Source: Apiotrichum sp. Y4204 (taxonomy: Eukaryota > Basidiomycota > Tremellomycetes > Trichosporonales > Trichosporonaceae). From it: a stretch of DNA of 64,000 nucleotides. Under the pieces are notes generated by a model. It saw only the letters and a program-made list of their open reading frames with translations, had not been told where the DNA came from and did not search any database. The translations under genes were made by a program, and so were the position numbers. Location of the stretch: positions 558,001 through 622,000 of the forward strand of contig JAMYHL010000013.1 of the NCBI GenBank assembly GCA_025531455.1, given 5' to 3'. Below, piece by piece: positions 10,918 through 24,201 of this stretch (position 1 is its first letter; each line of letters opens with the position of its first letter).

Positions 10918-13900
10918 GGCGGGCGATTGGGGGTGAGAGAATGGAGAGATGAGAAGTGAGGGAGGATATATAGCAGGAGTCGAGGTCGCAAGAGGTCGGC
11001 AGGGGTTGGGGATCGGCTATCGATATCGAGGGGATATACTGTACCCCGTTTTATGCACTGTAGCCTGCAGCCTGTAGACACGCAGCCGCGGCACTCGCTG
11101 CCCTGCTGCAAGCTATCACGGGTTACGCTAGAAGAATTCAGCATTCAGCGCCACTTGACATGCATCATTCTCACATCTCTCTTCCGTTATGTCTACACTT
11201 GCCTCTGATTGGAACACTCCAAGCTGCATGCAGTGGAGCACAAGCAGGAACAGCGCTGGCAAGACAATTGATGAACATGGGTATCGCCGGGTACAAGGCG
11301 ACGATAAGCTTGGCGTCCACCCTGATGGAAATGTCATCGGGCCCGGTGCCCGGGTGGCTATCTGCCGTGCATCTGAGTGATTACTTTCCCATGTAGACAG
11401 ACCGTGTACCCGTGTCCCCATATCGCATCGCTCGCTCATCGCTCAGCGCGCATCGCACCTACTCCCGGCGCCGCGAGCTTCCGAGCCTGCACTAATGCGC
11501 ACTAATGAGCCACGCAACCCGTCACAAGCGGGAATGTCAATGCTCCGGTGTGAGCCGGCCGGCTACAAGATGCTGCCGCGAGCGGGCACGGGCGTACGCA
11601 CAGCCCCCTCCTTCTCGGACTGAGAGTGTCCCTCTTCGCGACGGAGCAATCACGGGGCGGAGAGACGCGGGGGCCGGGGAGCAAAGAGACGGGGGCAATA
11701 ACGCGGTTTGAATGGCATCTACAACGTACTTCATCCGCGGCATGACATCCGCACATGTCCATTCGCTGGCTTGGAAGCTGGGCCTTCCCACACGCGTACG
11801 GCAGTTATGGCAGACTGCCGAGCATTCCGAGTGCCGACACTCGCGACGGAAACCGTTTCGAACTTTCCGCGACAGCCCCCCGCACAACGAACAGCACGCA
11901 AGTGTACATCCCCCACTGCTGGCTCCGGGTGGTTCCACGGCCGCGCATCCGTCACCGTCCCAATGCACAGGATCATAGATCGAGCGCCATCGTTAGGGAG
12001 CAATGTGTGTTTAATTGCATGCACAGCACAGGGGGGTTGGCACGCCGCATGCGCCGTTGAAGGGAAGTGGGGATTGTGGCGCGTGCAGCTGGTAGTGGAG
12101 GTGGAGGTTGGTCCTCCGGGGAATTGCCCCTTTCGGAACAACCCCCTCAGGCGCCTGGACGTCATCGGGCATAACCCTCTCCGCACACTCCGTGGCTGCG
12201 GCGCACATGCCATTCTGTCCGGCCCGACGGCGACGGTATGCGGACATTGACATCCAGCGAGTCATGTCATTTGCCAGCCAGCGACCAGCATGCGCATATC
12301 CTCACTCAGCTCGCACTAGACTATTCCCAGACATACGCTGGTTCCGGGTGCAGGCCGGAACAATCTCATGCGTCAAAAACAGCTCGAAACGTAGAGAACT
12401 CTTGCCAGCCTCAGAGGCTCAAAATCTATTCCCGCTCCGCTTGATCAGCTTATTCTGGCCATAGTTGTGCGCGGCAGCAGGTGAGGTGGACAATGACTTC
12501 TTGTCCGATACCTCCGTCCCGCTCGAACACGGCCAAGTCGGCAGTCCCCGGCATTGGTTGCCCAACGACAGGCGTGACACTGACACTAACCAACTGACAC
12601 ATGACGACCGGCCATACAGGGATATTCTACACTGAACGGTGCCCCTGTTCCTCGTGGCGTCGGTGGCCTCAGCGCTGCCACACGAGCTGGAAGGCACCTC
12701 TCACTCGGGGGATTGCGGGCTGCTTGTGGTCGTGGTGATAGGGGGTCGTAACTAGGTGGGTGGGGGAACCGGTCGCTGCGCCGTGTGTTGTGGCCATCGC
12801 CATTACCGGTGACGATCCATGCGGCCTACGATTAAGCGATATCACGGAGGACAATACGTGCGACTAGCGCACAGACGCTACTCGCCCTCATGTCCCTCCG
12901 CACCGGGTACGGTTACCGGGTTGGCGACGGTCGCCAGAGGACTGACACAGCTGTGCACATGCGCACAGTCAATCTCCACTGTCGATCACCGACAAGACCC
13001 ATCTATCTTACATTCAATTCCTGGGATTCTGAAAGTGTCACAGAGAATCAACGAGTCCCGCCATTTTTGCCGTGGGCTCCTTGACACCGCGTCACACCGC
13101 GTCCTACTGACGCGCGGGCCAAGAAGAGGTCAATATTTGCGTGGCTCGGTTCGGTGCAGGCCATCCGGCGCCAACGGGCTTCGGGAGAGATATACTCGAG
13201 CCCTCTTTTCTCCGACGGTGTCTGTCACTCGAACTTGCTCGTGAATTTCGTAGCATTGCGTACCGATGTCACTGCTCACCCATGTGCTTTTAACGGCTGA
13301 CTCTTGGAAACTATGACTGCGATTCCTGATTCCGATCTGATCTTGACAATATTCTAACGCCGTCCGTGGCTTTCCCTGTCATAGACATCTCCAAGAATTG
13401 AGGCCAGATCAAATGAAGAACGCGTCCCAAAAAAAAGTTAGAATAAAAATATCGATACAATTGGTAAGGGGTCATTCCCAAACCGTCCCTTCGCCGCCAC
13501 ACCTCCGACTCCGCCACCCCGGGCCGTCACTATCATCGCTCTTCATTCGCCCCACCCGATGGCTCCACTCCCGATCACTGACACGGTGGCTCCGAGGCTT
13601 CGGGCTTTCGTTTCTGCTGCCGGCTTGGCTGTCAGGGTCGGTGTGTGGAGGTGGGAGGCTCGGTGGCTCGGGTCGGCTCGCCAAGTGGCGTTTGGCGTTT
13701 GGCGTTTGCCGAGTGCGAGGGTGGTGACTGACTGGCGACGGTGGCGATGGAGGATTAGTGATCTCTTGGTCCCTCTGCTGTTACACCTTCTCAATGTCTT
13801 CCGTCAGTCTCCGCCTTCCTTCAAGCCTTTCTTTTGGTTATTTCTTTCTGTTTTATTCTGACCGTCATTTTCCTTATTTTTTACTGACCGTTATTGACAG

Positions 13901-14059
13901 TCACTCCTCCGCCGATTATGTTAATCCACAATAATACTCATCACAGCCTCTGATATTAACGGGAATCACTACGTTGGCAAGGTACTCTACAACCGGGAGC
14001 GGAGGTGGGGAACGGAGAGACAAAAGCAAGGCAGAAAGGGACGGCGGCAGCCCAACCGC
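10918..14059. other. 3.1-kb gene-poor region
   Basis: Frames of up to 180 codons occur on both strands, but they overlap one another, have no family motif and show no splice-linked continuation. I see no gene, repeat family or RNA here. The last 500 bp is more AT-rich. Confidence 0.45.
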
Positions 14060-15898
14060 CTAACCCACAATCCAGCGCGACATCTTCTTCCCAAAAGTGT
14101 CGGCGCCGCCCCTGGCCATCGCCTCCTCCTCGGCCTCGCGCTCCTGCCGGTCAAACTTGTCGACACCGGTGTGCAGGTCCATCTCGTGGGCGCGCACAAA
14201 CCTGGTCTTGCCAATGAATTTGAAGCCGCAGTAAATGAGGAGGAAGAGCGCGATGGGAAGGTAGTTGCCAAAGAAGTCGGCCGTGTTCCTGGAATGTTAG
14301 TTGTGAGTTCGTCTTGTCCTTACCCACCAGGTGCGGAAGACGGTCCAGCCCGAGAAGAGGGTGATGATGGCGATGATAAATATGGTCCAGTACGCGCCGG
14401 CGAGGCCAAACATGCTCGTGTAAGGGAGGTCCTTGGGGTTCATGCCCTGCGCCTTGAGGCCAGCGCGGAAGCGGATAAAGGTGATGGCAATGCACGCCCA
14501 GGTAAGGACGCCGGATAGGGCGGTCATGTTGAGCAGGAAAGTGAAGACCTTGTTCGCGCCCTTGTCGACTGCCAGGAAGCCAATGCAGCCGAGGAGCCAG
14601 GTAGTCAGGACCGCGACCCACGGGCAACCCCATCTGGTGGTCTTCTGGAAGATTACGGGCGCAAACCTCTTACCAGCCATGGAGTGAAGCGTGCGCGAGG
14701 CGGTGAAGCACTGGCCAACGCCCGCTGAGAACGCCGAGGTGACCATCGCGGCGTTGATGACCGAGTCAAGGCCCTTGATGCCGGCGTCCTTGATAGCAAG
14801 GACAAAGGGCGAGGCGGCGGCGGTAGAGGACGAGCCGAGACGCGGGTCATTCGAGGGTACAATGATCGAGACGATAAAAACGGAAAGGAGGTAGAACAGC
14901 AGGATACGGATCTGGGGTCAGCTAGGTTCGACCACTGCCATTTACCCAGGTGGCTCGAAGAGCACGGGGGAGAACTCTGCGAGGGTTGCTTGTCTCTGCT
15001 GCTGCCAGACAAAGGTTTTCGGTTCCTATGCTTGAGAATACGGCCGACGTGAGACCCGCGAAGAAGCCGAGGAATCGTCCAGTGGTGCCCTTGATGCCAA
15101 GGTACTGAACGAACGGGCCGTATGGCGGAGTCCAGTAGCGGAAGCCGGTGTACCCGCCCTTGGGACCGCCGCCGCAGTTCTCGTCGTCAGCATAATGTCA
15201 GTGATGGTCAGCTTACCAGAACGATACCGAGGATGATGAGACCGACAATGGTGATGACCTGTGCGAGTGAATCAGCGCGACGCCACATACCGCGTGGCAC
15301 ATGTGGCACGTGTACCCACTTTGATGGTGGACATGAGGAATTCCATTTCGCCGTACACGCGCGGGCCGAACATGTTGATGATGAGGATGAGGGCGAGTGC
15401 GATACTGATCCATACAGCGGCGTGGATCTTCTCAGTCCAGAACGTGACGAGGACAGCGACGGCGCTGACCTCTGCGGCGATGATGATGGACCAGCAGTAC
15501 CAGTAGTTCCAGGACATGGCGGCGGACAGGGCGGGGTCGACGAAGCGGGCCGCGAGACGGAAGTGCGCACCGACCACGGGGAGATACGTGACCATCTCTC
15601 CAACACAGCCCATGACGCAGATAAGGACCGAGCAGATGAGGATGTATCCGAGGGTGAGACCGATGGGGCCAGACTTTGCGAGCGCGCCACCTACGCCGAG
15701 GAAGATACCGGTGCCAATGACGGAGCCGAGCGAGATGAACACCAGGTGGCGCGAGTGCAGCCGGCGGTGCAGACCCTCCTGACCTGTGTCGCCGAGCTCG
15801 CCATTCTCCAGGTAGTGGTCATGGTCGGCGGGGGTAAGAGTAACTTTGTTCCCATCCCAGTCCCCAGCCTTTTCGTTCTCTTCGTTGTGCAGACTCAT
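14060..15898 (-). CDS. amino acid permease (AAT/YAT family)
   Basis: This is a plasma-membrane proton-coupled amino acid transporter of the fungal APC superfamily. The exons are 15898-15320, 15258-15217, 15179-14946, 14911-14328 and 14288-14060, giving 555 residues. The cytosolic N-tail leads to LHRRLHSRHLVFISLGSVIG and GTGIFLGVGGALAKSGP, the TM1 signature. About 12 hydrophobic segments follow, with the conserved ETSNPRRVLPRALRATW after TM6 and FNTADFFGNYLPIALF-like sequence near TM11-12. The last junction needs donor 14327 (GTGGGT) rather than the nearby GTAAGG, giving VFRTWNTADFFGNY. The C-tail is charged and ends MSRWIVG. The start is the ATG after a run of non-conserved codons. The substrate cannot be told from sequence alone. 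Confidence 0.94.
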
Positions 15899-18255
15899 GG
15901 CGGAAAGTGATCGTGAGGGATGGACAAAAACTGGGAAGGTAAGGCAGGGCGCCGCACTTATGTAGATGCGGCTTGAACAGACAAAGGGCACAGACATAGC
16001 GGACCTGAGTCGAGGGGCATTGACGCAAACAAATGGAACCGAGCGGCCCCGTCCGCGACTTCCTGGCTCACCAAAGCTTCTAAGCTCTGGGCGGCAACCT
16101 TGAGGGTTGGCCACCAACAGCTCATGCTCAACGATGGGGCCATCGCTTATGGACCCACTACCTGTGGCTACCGATGGACAAGAGTGGAAGTGCGAAATGC
16201 GGCCAGCAGCGCAGCGCACAGCAGTTGCCCGCGGTATGCGAAATGAATAGATCTTCATGGGGTCTCCGGGTCCTCGGCCTTTGACCTCTGGGTCTTGGCT
16301 GCCGCTTCGGCATACGCCGTGCATCAGTTGGACTGAATTCTGAAGCGCACGGCCTCACGGTCCCCGTCATGTCTCCATGTCGCTTTAACCGCTCGCTGCC
16401 AGCTGCGATAAACTCGAGCCAAAACCGGTCTAATGAGTACGAGATCCGAAGGGCCAGAATCCATCCACCAACGCCGGTCGGCTCATGATCCTTGCTTTGC
16501 AGGCGATCTCGACAAGTCGGGTCCCCGATTCAGAAGTAGGTCGGTGCATTCCTGGGGCTCCGTAGTCAATACCTCAAGCTAGGCGCTGACTGCAGCGCGA
16601 TCCATGGCAGCAGCGGCCCCACAAACACTTCAGGGCGAGGCCGTAATCGAGTACTTCGGGCATTGCACTATATGGAGGTCTGTCATCAGAAAGTTGGAGT
16701 GTCCAGTCCACCCTTGCAGGCGGGTTGGTACTGCCGGGAGTGGCGGGGAGTGGATATCGGTTATCCCAACGGTCACGCGTGCCATGTGACGGCGGCACGA
16801 CTGCAAGAAGTAATTCGGGCCGCTCGAAAGCTCATCGATCGTCTATGTTTAGCGACGGCAGGGGCAAGGATGTAGTTGCGAGAGGACGAGGGGGAGAAGA
16901 GTGCAAAATCGCTCGGGGCATCCTGCAGCTCGAGCTCATGCCAAGAGTGTGGGATCACCTGACGTCCCGCGATGAATTGTCTACTGCGCGTATTCCTCCA
17001 TTGCCGACAGATAAGCGACAGACCACACGCCACAGCCAACAGGTGACAGGCATGCAGGGACCCAGCCGATTTCATGTCTGAGTTCTTGTGGCATGCATGG
17101 CATGTGCAAAGGGTCGCGTGGATCAAGTGGTGCTCCATGCTCAATGCTCAATTGCACTTGACAGCCAAAACCGAGACAACATTGAGATCTACGTCTACCA
17201 CCGGAGTACGTACGGCGTGGACGTTTCTGACTGCTTGGCAAAGACGTGATTCGCGTCTTCATGAAGACCGAGGTATGGTACAGCCGAACAGGTCAAACAG
17301 GGTGGTATGTGCTGTTACTGTTGATCGAGGATTAGAGAAACGGCGGCAACACAGCGCTAAGCAGCTGGCTGCGAGTCACCGTCGTCCAAGCACCTTCAAG
17401 CACGCTATGAATAGTGCGGGTCGCGAGCGCGTAGAACGATAGGCGAGCAAACGAACCGCATTTTATCGAGATCTACATCTAATCTGAGATATGAGATAAT
17501 GTACGGGGTCAAACCAGTCGTCACCACCATGTCATGTTGGTGGAGAGACAAATTAAGCCACGGTTGATCTGCCGAGGTCGTTACGACGGTCCTGGATAGC
17601 GGGCGCCGTGTGGGTCTCGGGAAGGGAGGATGCAGAGGAGAGGAAGCCATTGTAAGATCACAAGCAAGAGAGAGAATAGCGATTCTAGATTGTGGCCAGG
17701 ATCTCGGCGGGAGAGAACTGTCAAAGTGGCGAGTTGAACTAAGAGCTAAGCGCGAGGCGTGGAACTGCCGGCGTCAGCGTAAATAAGTGATTGAGGATAT
17801 CCCGAGTCTGAGTCTGCCCTTTGACAGCGAAAACCCGGAGTGTTGAGATCGTGAGGGTAACCTTCGTGCCAGCTCGTATAAACATCGAGAGAAATGTCCG
17901 TAAACGGGCAATGAGGCATTGGGGCGTTGCCACGCCGGGAGCGAGTACAGTAGGAGATTCTGGTTCAGTTTCCCTTGCAGCCTTTTCTCCACTCAGCAGC
18001 TCGGCCCGCAGCTGATGGATAAAACGATGAGATTCGCGAAGATCAGCAGTCATCTCGGCTGCTAGGCTGCTGAATTGGCGAACGCAATTGTGCAGACAGC
18101 GCAGCTTGTCAGCAGTCAGCAGTATCTGAAGTTAGCACGCCTGCCCCAAGTTACTGTACACCCTGCTCCATCGCAACCTCTCCCACAACCTCGCCACACC
18201 CGCTCCGCAGACTCCGGTCAGTCATCAGTGTCGTTTAACATGCCATGGTCCATGA
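15899..18255. other. 2.4-kb gene-poor region
   Basis: This lies upstream of the permease. Only short, mutually overlapping frames without motifs are seen. No gene is supported. Confidence 0.45.
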
Positions 18256-18845
18256 CTACGGATCCCTATTTTCGCGCCTGTTGGCGGCCTGAACGCGCAT
18301 CGCCTCGAGCTGCCTCTCCTTGCGTTTCCGCCTGCGATCGCGCATCGCCTCCTTTGCCTTCTCCGCCGCCTCCTTCTTCTTCTTCCGCTCCTTCGCCGCC
18401 TTCTGCGCAGGTGTCTCGGGAAGGTCGCCAGGCCGCACGCCCACACCACCAGGTGACGCGCCACGCAGCCGTATCCGCCCGTCCTTGAGGTACTCGGTGA
18501 TTACGGGCGATGCCGCGGGCCGGTACTTGAACTCCTCCGAGTATCTGCCATCAGCACCATGGCCACAACAGCCGTCGCAGCACCAATACTCGTAAAAGGG
18601 CTTACCTACCGAGTCGCATAAATAATCTTGGGCTTCTCGCCGCCCAGTTGGCTAATACGCCACGCGCCCCATCCGAGGAAGAGAATAGCGAAGATGACCA
18701 GCGCGCGCTGCCATGCGGGGGGCGGCGGGCGGTTGAACTCGGCGAGCGTCGAGCGCGAGTACGCGTTCTCCGTGGAGAGCTCCTCCTCCTCCTGCTGGTC
18801 GGCGGCGGCGTCCGACGTCGGAAGACGCTGGTATCGCGACGACAT
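18256..18845 (-). CDS. small single-pass membrane protein, unknown function
   Basis: I do not recognise this family. The exons are 18845-18610 and 18544-18256, giving 174 residues. A hydrophilic, acidic N-terminus (DQQEEEELSTENAYS) is followed by a proline-rich stretch and one membrane segment (about residues 49-65, LVIFAILFLGWGAWRIS). After that comes KIIYATRYSEEFKYRPAASP and then a C-terminal tail very rich in Lys/Arg/Glu with a predicted long helix (AKERKKKKEAAEKAKEAMRD). The splice junction restores ATR-YSEEFKYRPA. The layout suggests a membrane-anchored protein with a charged helical domain, but topology and compartment are unknown. It lies tandem with CSN7, 347 bp apart on the same strand. 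Confidence 0.75.
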
Positions 18846-19192
18846 GGTGAGGTAATTCGTGGGAGTCGGGTGGTAAAGAGTTAGTGTGTTGTTGTTGTGT
18901 TGCGACGTGGAAAGTTTAGGAACAATCAACCGGCACCGCAGCAGCATGTCGCCGCCCCGCAGACGACCGATCCAGCCACTTGAATCCATTTTGCTTCCGC
19001 TTTGTTGATGATGACGCACACGTCGAGTGGTCTGTTCTCGTTCTCGCGTTCTCGCAATGCAATTGACATGCACGAAAGATGATGCTCCAGTTCTCTGCCT
19101 CCAGTCAAAGGGCGACCGTCAAGCGACGCCGCCATGCATGTACAGCTACTATACAGGTGTCATGATACGTACACAACCCAACACATGCCTAC
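18846..19192. other. short intergenic spacer
   Basis: This lies between the 3' end of CSN7 and the start of the small membrane protein gene, both on the - strand. It presumably holds the promoter of the latter. Nothing else is seen. Confidence 0.5.
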
Positions 19193-20271
19193 TCAATCCT
19201 TCCTTTTCTTCGCCCGCTGGCTGGCAACATCACCTAACGAATCGAAGCTGCGCTGGCTCGAGCTGCGCCTGCCGTCAGCGTCCGAATTCGGCCGCGGAAA
19301 GAGTAACTTACATGCGCCCTTCAGCGGATTCACCAAAGAAGTTGGGAGGACGGTCTCCGTCCTCATCGTCCAGCTCCATCGCCTCCCAGTTCTTCTCTGC
19401 GCTCTTGCCCTTGCCCTTGCGCTGGTCTGTCGCCGCGAGATACGCCTCGTCCCGCTGCCTCGCATACCTGGCATTATCCTCGGCTTCGCGTATCGTCTGC
19501 TCGCGCACAGCAGCAATCTGCTCATCAAGAGCGGAGAGGAGTGTCTGGGCATTCTGGCACCTGAGATGGTTAGCGAATACAGGGACATGTCACGCACCAG
19601 CTCTCCAGACCATGCTGGACTTTCTTGAGACCCTGCGGGGACACATCGCGGCCAGCAACCCAGTCGACGTGGAACATCTGCTCGTGGTGATACATCTTGC
19701 CGCCAAGGAGGTCGGCGTACATCACATCAATGATGAGGTTCTCCAGCTCGCGGGTCGACTCTACGCGCAAGGAGGCGGAGATATCGGCGTAAGGAAGACT
19801 CTGTTTGTCAGTCGTGGGGCTAAAGCAGCTGCTTACGCGACGCTGAAGGGCAAGCGACACGAGGCTGAGGTGTTTAAGCTTTGCCTGGTGCGCAGGGGTG
19901 AGAGGCGGATATGAGTCAGGAGCTGAGTGTCAGTTGTCGTGCAAAACAAGTAACTAACCGGTCGCGTAGTCGTTCAATGAGCCGTAGGCAAATAGCTCGA
20001 GAAGGCGGTACTGCTTCTCGAATGCCGGGTCATTCGCCAGCTAACAGTGAGCAACGTGCTAGACAGCATGAAGCATACCTCCTTAATGTTAGGCAGCTCC
20101 AGCAGCTCCGAGAAGACATAGACGCCGCTCTGGTGATGTCAGAATCAACGCGGACTCGCGCCAAGCACTCACAGCAGCTGTGGCGTCGAGCACAACCTTC
20201 ACCGCTGCGGCACCCTTTGTCGTGCGCGCCAACAGGAGGAATGGCTCGAGGCGTGAGTGCAGTTCGGCCAT
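19193..20271 (-). CDS. CSN7: COP9 signalosome subunit 7 (PCI domain)
   Basis: This is a subunit of the COP9 signalosome, which removes Nedd8/Rub1 from cullins and so tunes cullin-RING ubiquitin ligases. The exons are 20271-20173, 20129-20079, 20040-19959, 19922-19837, 19800-19598, 19560-19312 and 19268-19193, giving 281 residues. The helical part contains VFSELLELPNIKEL and LLELFAYGSLNDY. The PCI winged-helix reads KLKHLSLVSLALQRRSLPY, then ENLIIDVMYADLLGGKM and VDWVAGRDV, matching the human COPS7 pattern (LKHLTIVSLA, IEAVYADVLRG, GRDI). A C-terminal helix (CQNAQTLLSALDEQ) and a basic end (RAKKRKD) follow. Seven exons with 35-45 nt introns are typical of the window. The gene is head-to-head with the BRD8-like gene, about 400 bp apart. 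Confidence 0.92.
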
Positions 20272-20677
20272 TCTGCAGGGTGGCTGATGGGTTGGATGGT
20301 GATGATGATGATAAGAGGGAGGAGGTCTTGGAGGGACGTCTGGCTGTTGCTTGCCTGCTTGGCCGTCACGCCGTCATTGTCATCAGCCAGCCAGGCCCAG
20401 CCAGGCCCAGATGAGCAGCAGCCGCGTCAACCACGCTCACCACTGGGGCACACCAGCCACATAGATAAATTACACGTATTTTTCCCTCTTCTTTCTTGCT
20501 TTGATAACGGTTCCACTTCTGTCCACCTTTCCCACCACACCACCAACCGTCACACAAACTCAGGCTCGCGTCTCGACTCGGATCGGAAACCAGCAAAAAC
20601 ACAAGCCACTCATCATCGCATCCATCCAACAACACCTTGCACCCGGCCCCATTCCACCTCCTCGTCTTCCGGTCACC
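20272..20677. promoter_or_regulatory. divergent promoter region CSN7 / BRD8-like
   Basis: This is a 406-bp head-to-head spacer. It contains a tandem AGCCAGGCCC duplication near 20390-20410 and a CT-rich stretch before the BRD8-like start. No clear TATA element was identified. The assignment is by position only. Confidence 0.4.
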
Positions 20678-23600
20678 ATGGTGCATCCCAGCCCAGCCGA
20701 CCGGCTGACGGTGCAGGAGAAGCTTCTCCTCGCGCAGGCAGTGTACAAGGTCGGGGCTGCCAACTGGCCCGCCGTCTCAAAACTGTTGACCGGTCATCCG
20801 TGTGTCGTCGACCGGCCACACGACTTGTTTACCCCGGATGCATGCGAGGCGACATATGTGGCTCTTATGAGGAGCATTGATATCAACATGTGGGTATGGT
20901 GTGGAATTTGCGAGGATGAACCGACCTCGTGGCTGACATAACAGCCCTGCGCCCGATGCGGTCAAGCCCCAGGCTAGCGTCCACCTCCAGCTTGCGCGCA
21001 CGTTCTACTTTGCCAGGATGGAGGAGTTGAAGGAACAGATAACGATGTATGAGATCAAGTTTGCGTGAGTTACTGCGGTGATGTCTTCCCAAGCTGACAT
21101 TACAGTGAGCTCACGCACGAAATCAACGCCCTCAAGTCTGGTGCGATGGACGACAAGCTCCACGCCGAAATTCGCGTCGCGCTCGCAAAGAAGTACGGCA
21201 AGAAGGTGATCGATACCTGGGCTCCACTCCCGGCTGATGTGGCCGCCGTCGTTGAGGCCGGACCCGAGTCCGCCAAGCCTCCGGAGCAGGCTTCGTCTAC
21301 GCAGAAGGAGGCCGCAGTTGAGCCCGAAAAGGAGGCAGACAAGGTCGAAGCCAAGGATGTGGAGAACGCTCTGAAGGTGGACGAGGAGAAGAAAGAGGAT
21401 GTGGAAGAAGAAAAAGAAGAGGCCCCGGCTGAGCCAGAGAAGGAGGAAGAGACTCCGATACCTGAGGAAGTCAAGGAAACCTCTGAGAAGAAGGATGCTC
21501 AGATGGACGTTGACGACGTCGACAAGGCGACTGCGGATTCGATTGTCGAGAAGAGCGAGGAGGCCACGACAGGGAAGACCGTCGAGGACTCCACGCAGGC
21601 CGACGCCGACAAGCAGAGTCGTAAACGGAAAGACCATTCAGAGGAACCGGAAACCAAGCCACGGAAGAAAACTAAGCCAGACTCCAAGGAGAATTCCCAG
21701 TCTCCGGCAGAGTCGGAGACCACTGTGGACAACCCCACAGAGACCGTCAACAAGGAATTGGGTGCCAAGGAGCCAGCTGCCGAACCAGCTGCTGAGCTTG
21801 GCGTCACAGCCGACAACACTCCAGACGCTGTGGAGTCTTCTGCCGAGCCGTCGACCGTCGAGAAGGCCGCTGAAGAGCCTGAGAAGACTGAAGAAGCGGT
21901 GAATCAAACAGCAGATGGCGGCAAACCCACGGAACCTTCTAAGTCAACCGAGGCAGAAGGCTCCGCGGCTCCATCGACCGAAGCCGAGGCAACGGGGCTT
22001 GAAGCTGCAGAGCCCAAGGCAACGGAGGACGAGGCTGCCGCAACCGAGGCCACTGAAACCAAGGAGACGACACCCGAGCCCGAACGAACGCCCTCCAAGT
22101 CCGTCGAGCCGGAGACGGCTGAGCCTGAATCCAATGAGACTCAGGAGGAAGCCGACGTAGAGGCGGAGAAGGCTGCATCGGAAACTGAGCCCGAGACACG
22201 TCCCGCGTCCGAACCACCGTCGTCGAAGGAGGACGCAGCCGTCGAACAGCCGGCCGAGCCGGAAGCTCCGGCTCTCGACTCCAAGCAGGACGAGGAGAAG
22301 GAGGCGGAGGAGGAGAAGACGGAGGAGAAGGTTGAAGAGAAGGCGGAGGAGGAAGAGGAAGAGAAGGGAAAGCGGAAGAGGGGAAGGAGGAAGGGACCCA
22401 AGACGCTGGAGAAGGAGAGGCTGGAGAAGGAAAGGTTGGAGAAGGAGAAGGCGAAGGAGGAAGAAGAAAAGGAGGCAGCGAAGGATGAGGAGGAAGGTGA
22501 AAAGGATGCGGAGGAAGAGGAGGAGATGAAGGAAGAGGCGGAAGCCGAAGTCAAGGAGGAGGATGTCGACATGGAGGAATCTGCCGCCGAGGCCAAGTCC
22601 ACCGACGCCAAAGACGCGGAGGAAGATGAGGCTGAGGCTGGCGACGAAGATAACAAGGACGACGCGGAAGTCGCAACACCCACTGCGGAGACAGCAACGA
22701 CACCGAAACGGACTGGCCCTAAGCGTGGGGCAGCGGCGTCTTCGCCTGGATCGGAGCTTTCTCCAGCGTCGGATCTCTCTCCTCTTCCTCCAGATGACGG
22801 CGGTGCCGCTGCCGAGCCACCATCATCGCCAACGCCCGATGTACCGATCCGCGGACGCAAACGTAAGGCCAGCACCCAGCCTCGTGGCGGTGCACCTTCG
22901 AAGCGTGGCGGTCGTCGTGGCGCTGCGGCTGCCACTGCATCTCCGATACGCAGCCAGCACGAGTCCGAACACGAGGAGGCCAAGGAGGAACCCGAGCCCG
23001 AGGAGCCTACTCGTGGTAGACGTTCGTCTCGACGGGGAGTTGCGAAAAAGGAAGCCACTCCGCCTCGCAAACGTGGTGCATCGGCTTCATCGGCGGCCTC
23101 TGTTCCTCCTGAACCTCAGCAGCGCACTCGTCGCTCCGGACGTGCCTCACGTGGTGGCAAGGCTGCCCGCGCTGGGTCCGAGGCTGTCTCGGTGAAGGAG
23201 GAAGAGGAAGAGGAAGCTGAGGAGGAGGCTGAGGCAGAACCCGAGCCCGAGCCGGAGGAGGAGAAGCGCAGCTTGCGCACGTCACGTCGTAGGGCCGAAA
23301 AGGAGGCTGCAGCCGCCACACCTGTCTCATCCCGGGGCCGCCGCGGTGGACGCAGTGAGTTTCTTTTTCCGATTAACTTATCAAGAACTAAGCCAACGGC
23401 GCAGCTGACAGGTAGCCCCGCGACCATCGACACGCGAATCCGTTGGTGCGGAGGAAGAATCCGAGAGCCCAGCTGCGGACGGATCAGCCGCCACTCCCAC
23501 GGGAACGCCCTCCGCGCCTGCCGGCCCGTCGCGTGGACGGGGCTCGCAGCGCCTGCTCCTCTCTCTCCTTGACACGATCCAGCAGCACAAATACGGCCCC

Positions 23601-23909
23601 GTGTTCCAGGCGCCAGTCAAGCGGGTGAGTTGAGGTAATATCTACCTAGCTGACGTGCAGTCGGATGCGCCAGCGTACTACGACGTGATCAAGCGCCCGA
23701 TGGACCTCAAGACGATACGTGCACGGATCAAGGACGGCACGATCAGCACCATTGAGGAGCTCGAGCGCGACATTCGCCTCATGTTCGCTAATGCGTGTAT
23801 TTTCAACCCGCCCGACACGCCCGTGTACGACTGGGCGCGCGAGATGCAGAAGGACAGCGAGAAGCACATTGCGCACTACAAGAGCATGCAGCACCACCTT
23901 AACCGTTAA
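20678..23909 (+). CDS. BRD8-like bromodomain protein of a NuA4-type complex
   Basis: By homology this is the BRD8 subunit of the NuA4/TIP60 histone acetyltransferase complex in the nucleus. The exons are 20678-20889, 20945-21064, 21106-23354, 23416-23624 and 23661-23909, giving 1,012 residues. The N-terminus (about residues 9-60, LTVQEKLLLAQAVYKVGAAN then WPAVSKLLTGHP) matches the SANT-like start of BRD8, followed by a helix (ARMEELKEQITMYEIKFAEL). The central 700 residues are low-complexity Glu/Lys/Ala/Pro with several KRGRR-type AT-hook or NLS-like patches. The C-terminal bromodomain (about 895-1005) has YYDVIKRPMDLKTIRARI and MFANACIFNPPDTPVYDWA; N979 is the likely acetyl-lysine-contacting Asn. 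The fourth junction needs the GTAG acceptor at 23415 to keep frame. It is convergent with prefoldin 3. Confidence 0.88.
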
Positions 23910-24201
23910 GGTAGTGGGGCCGCCTGTGTTGGGTTGCGTACATGGTATGAGATGAGAGTGTCGGTCATACAGTAGAGATCAGATCAGTTTGTCATTAGTA
24001 TTAGCATGTATCATTCATCATCCTGACATTTCCAACTGGCCCCTCAGTCGGCTCAGTATTCCGCAACACACAAAATTACCTTGCAATGCGAGACAGCGGT
24101 GCGCGGCAATTGTTGAATGGGGCCGACAGTGGTCTTCGAACAACTAATGAGTATAATATGAATGCATGTCTAGTCGTCCACTGGCCATTACTCCCCGACC
24201 A

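Noticed and set aside
22141..23070. 309-codon minus-strand Ser/Ala-rich frame opposite the BRD8-like gene
   Set aside because: It is an antisense reading of low-complexity Glu/Lys/Ala codons.
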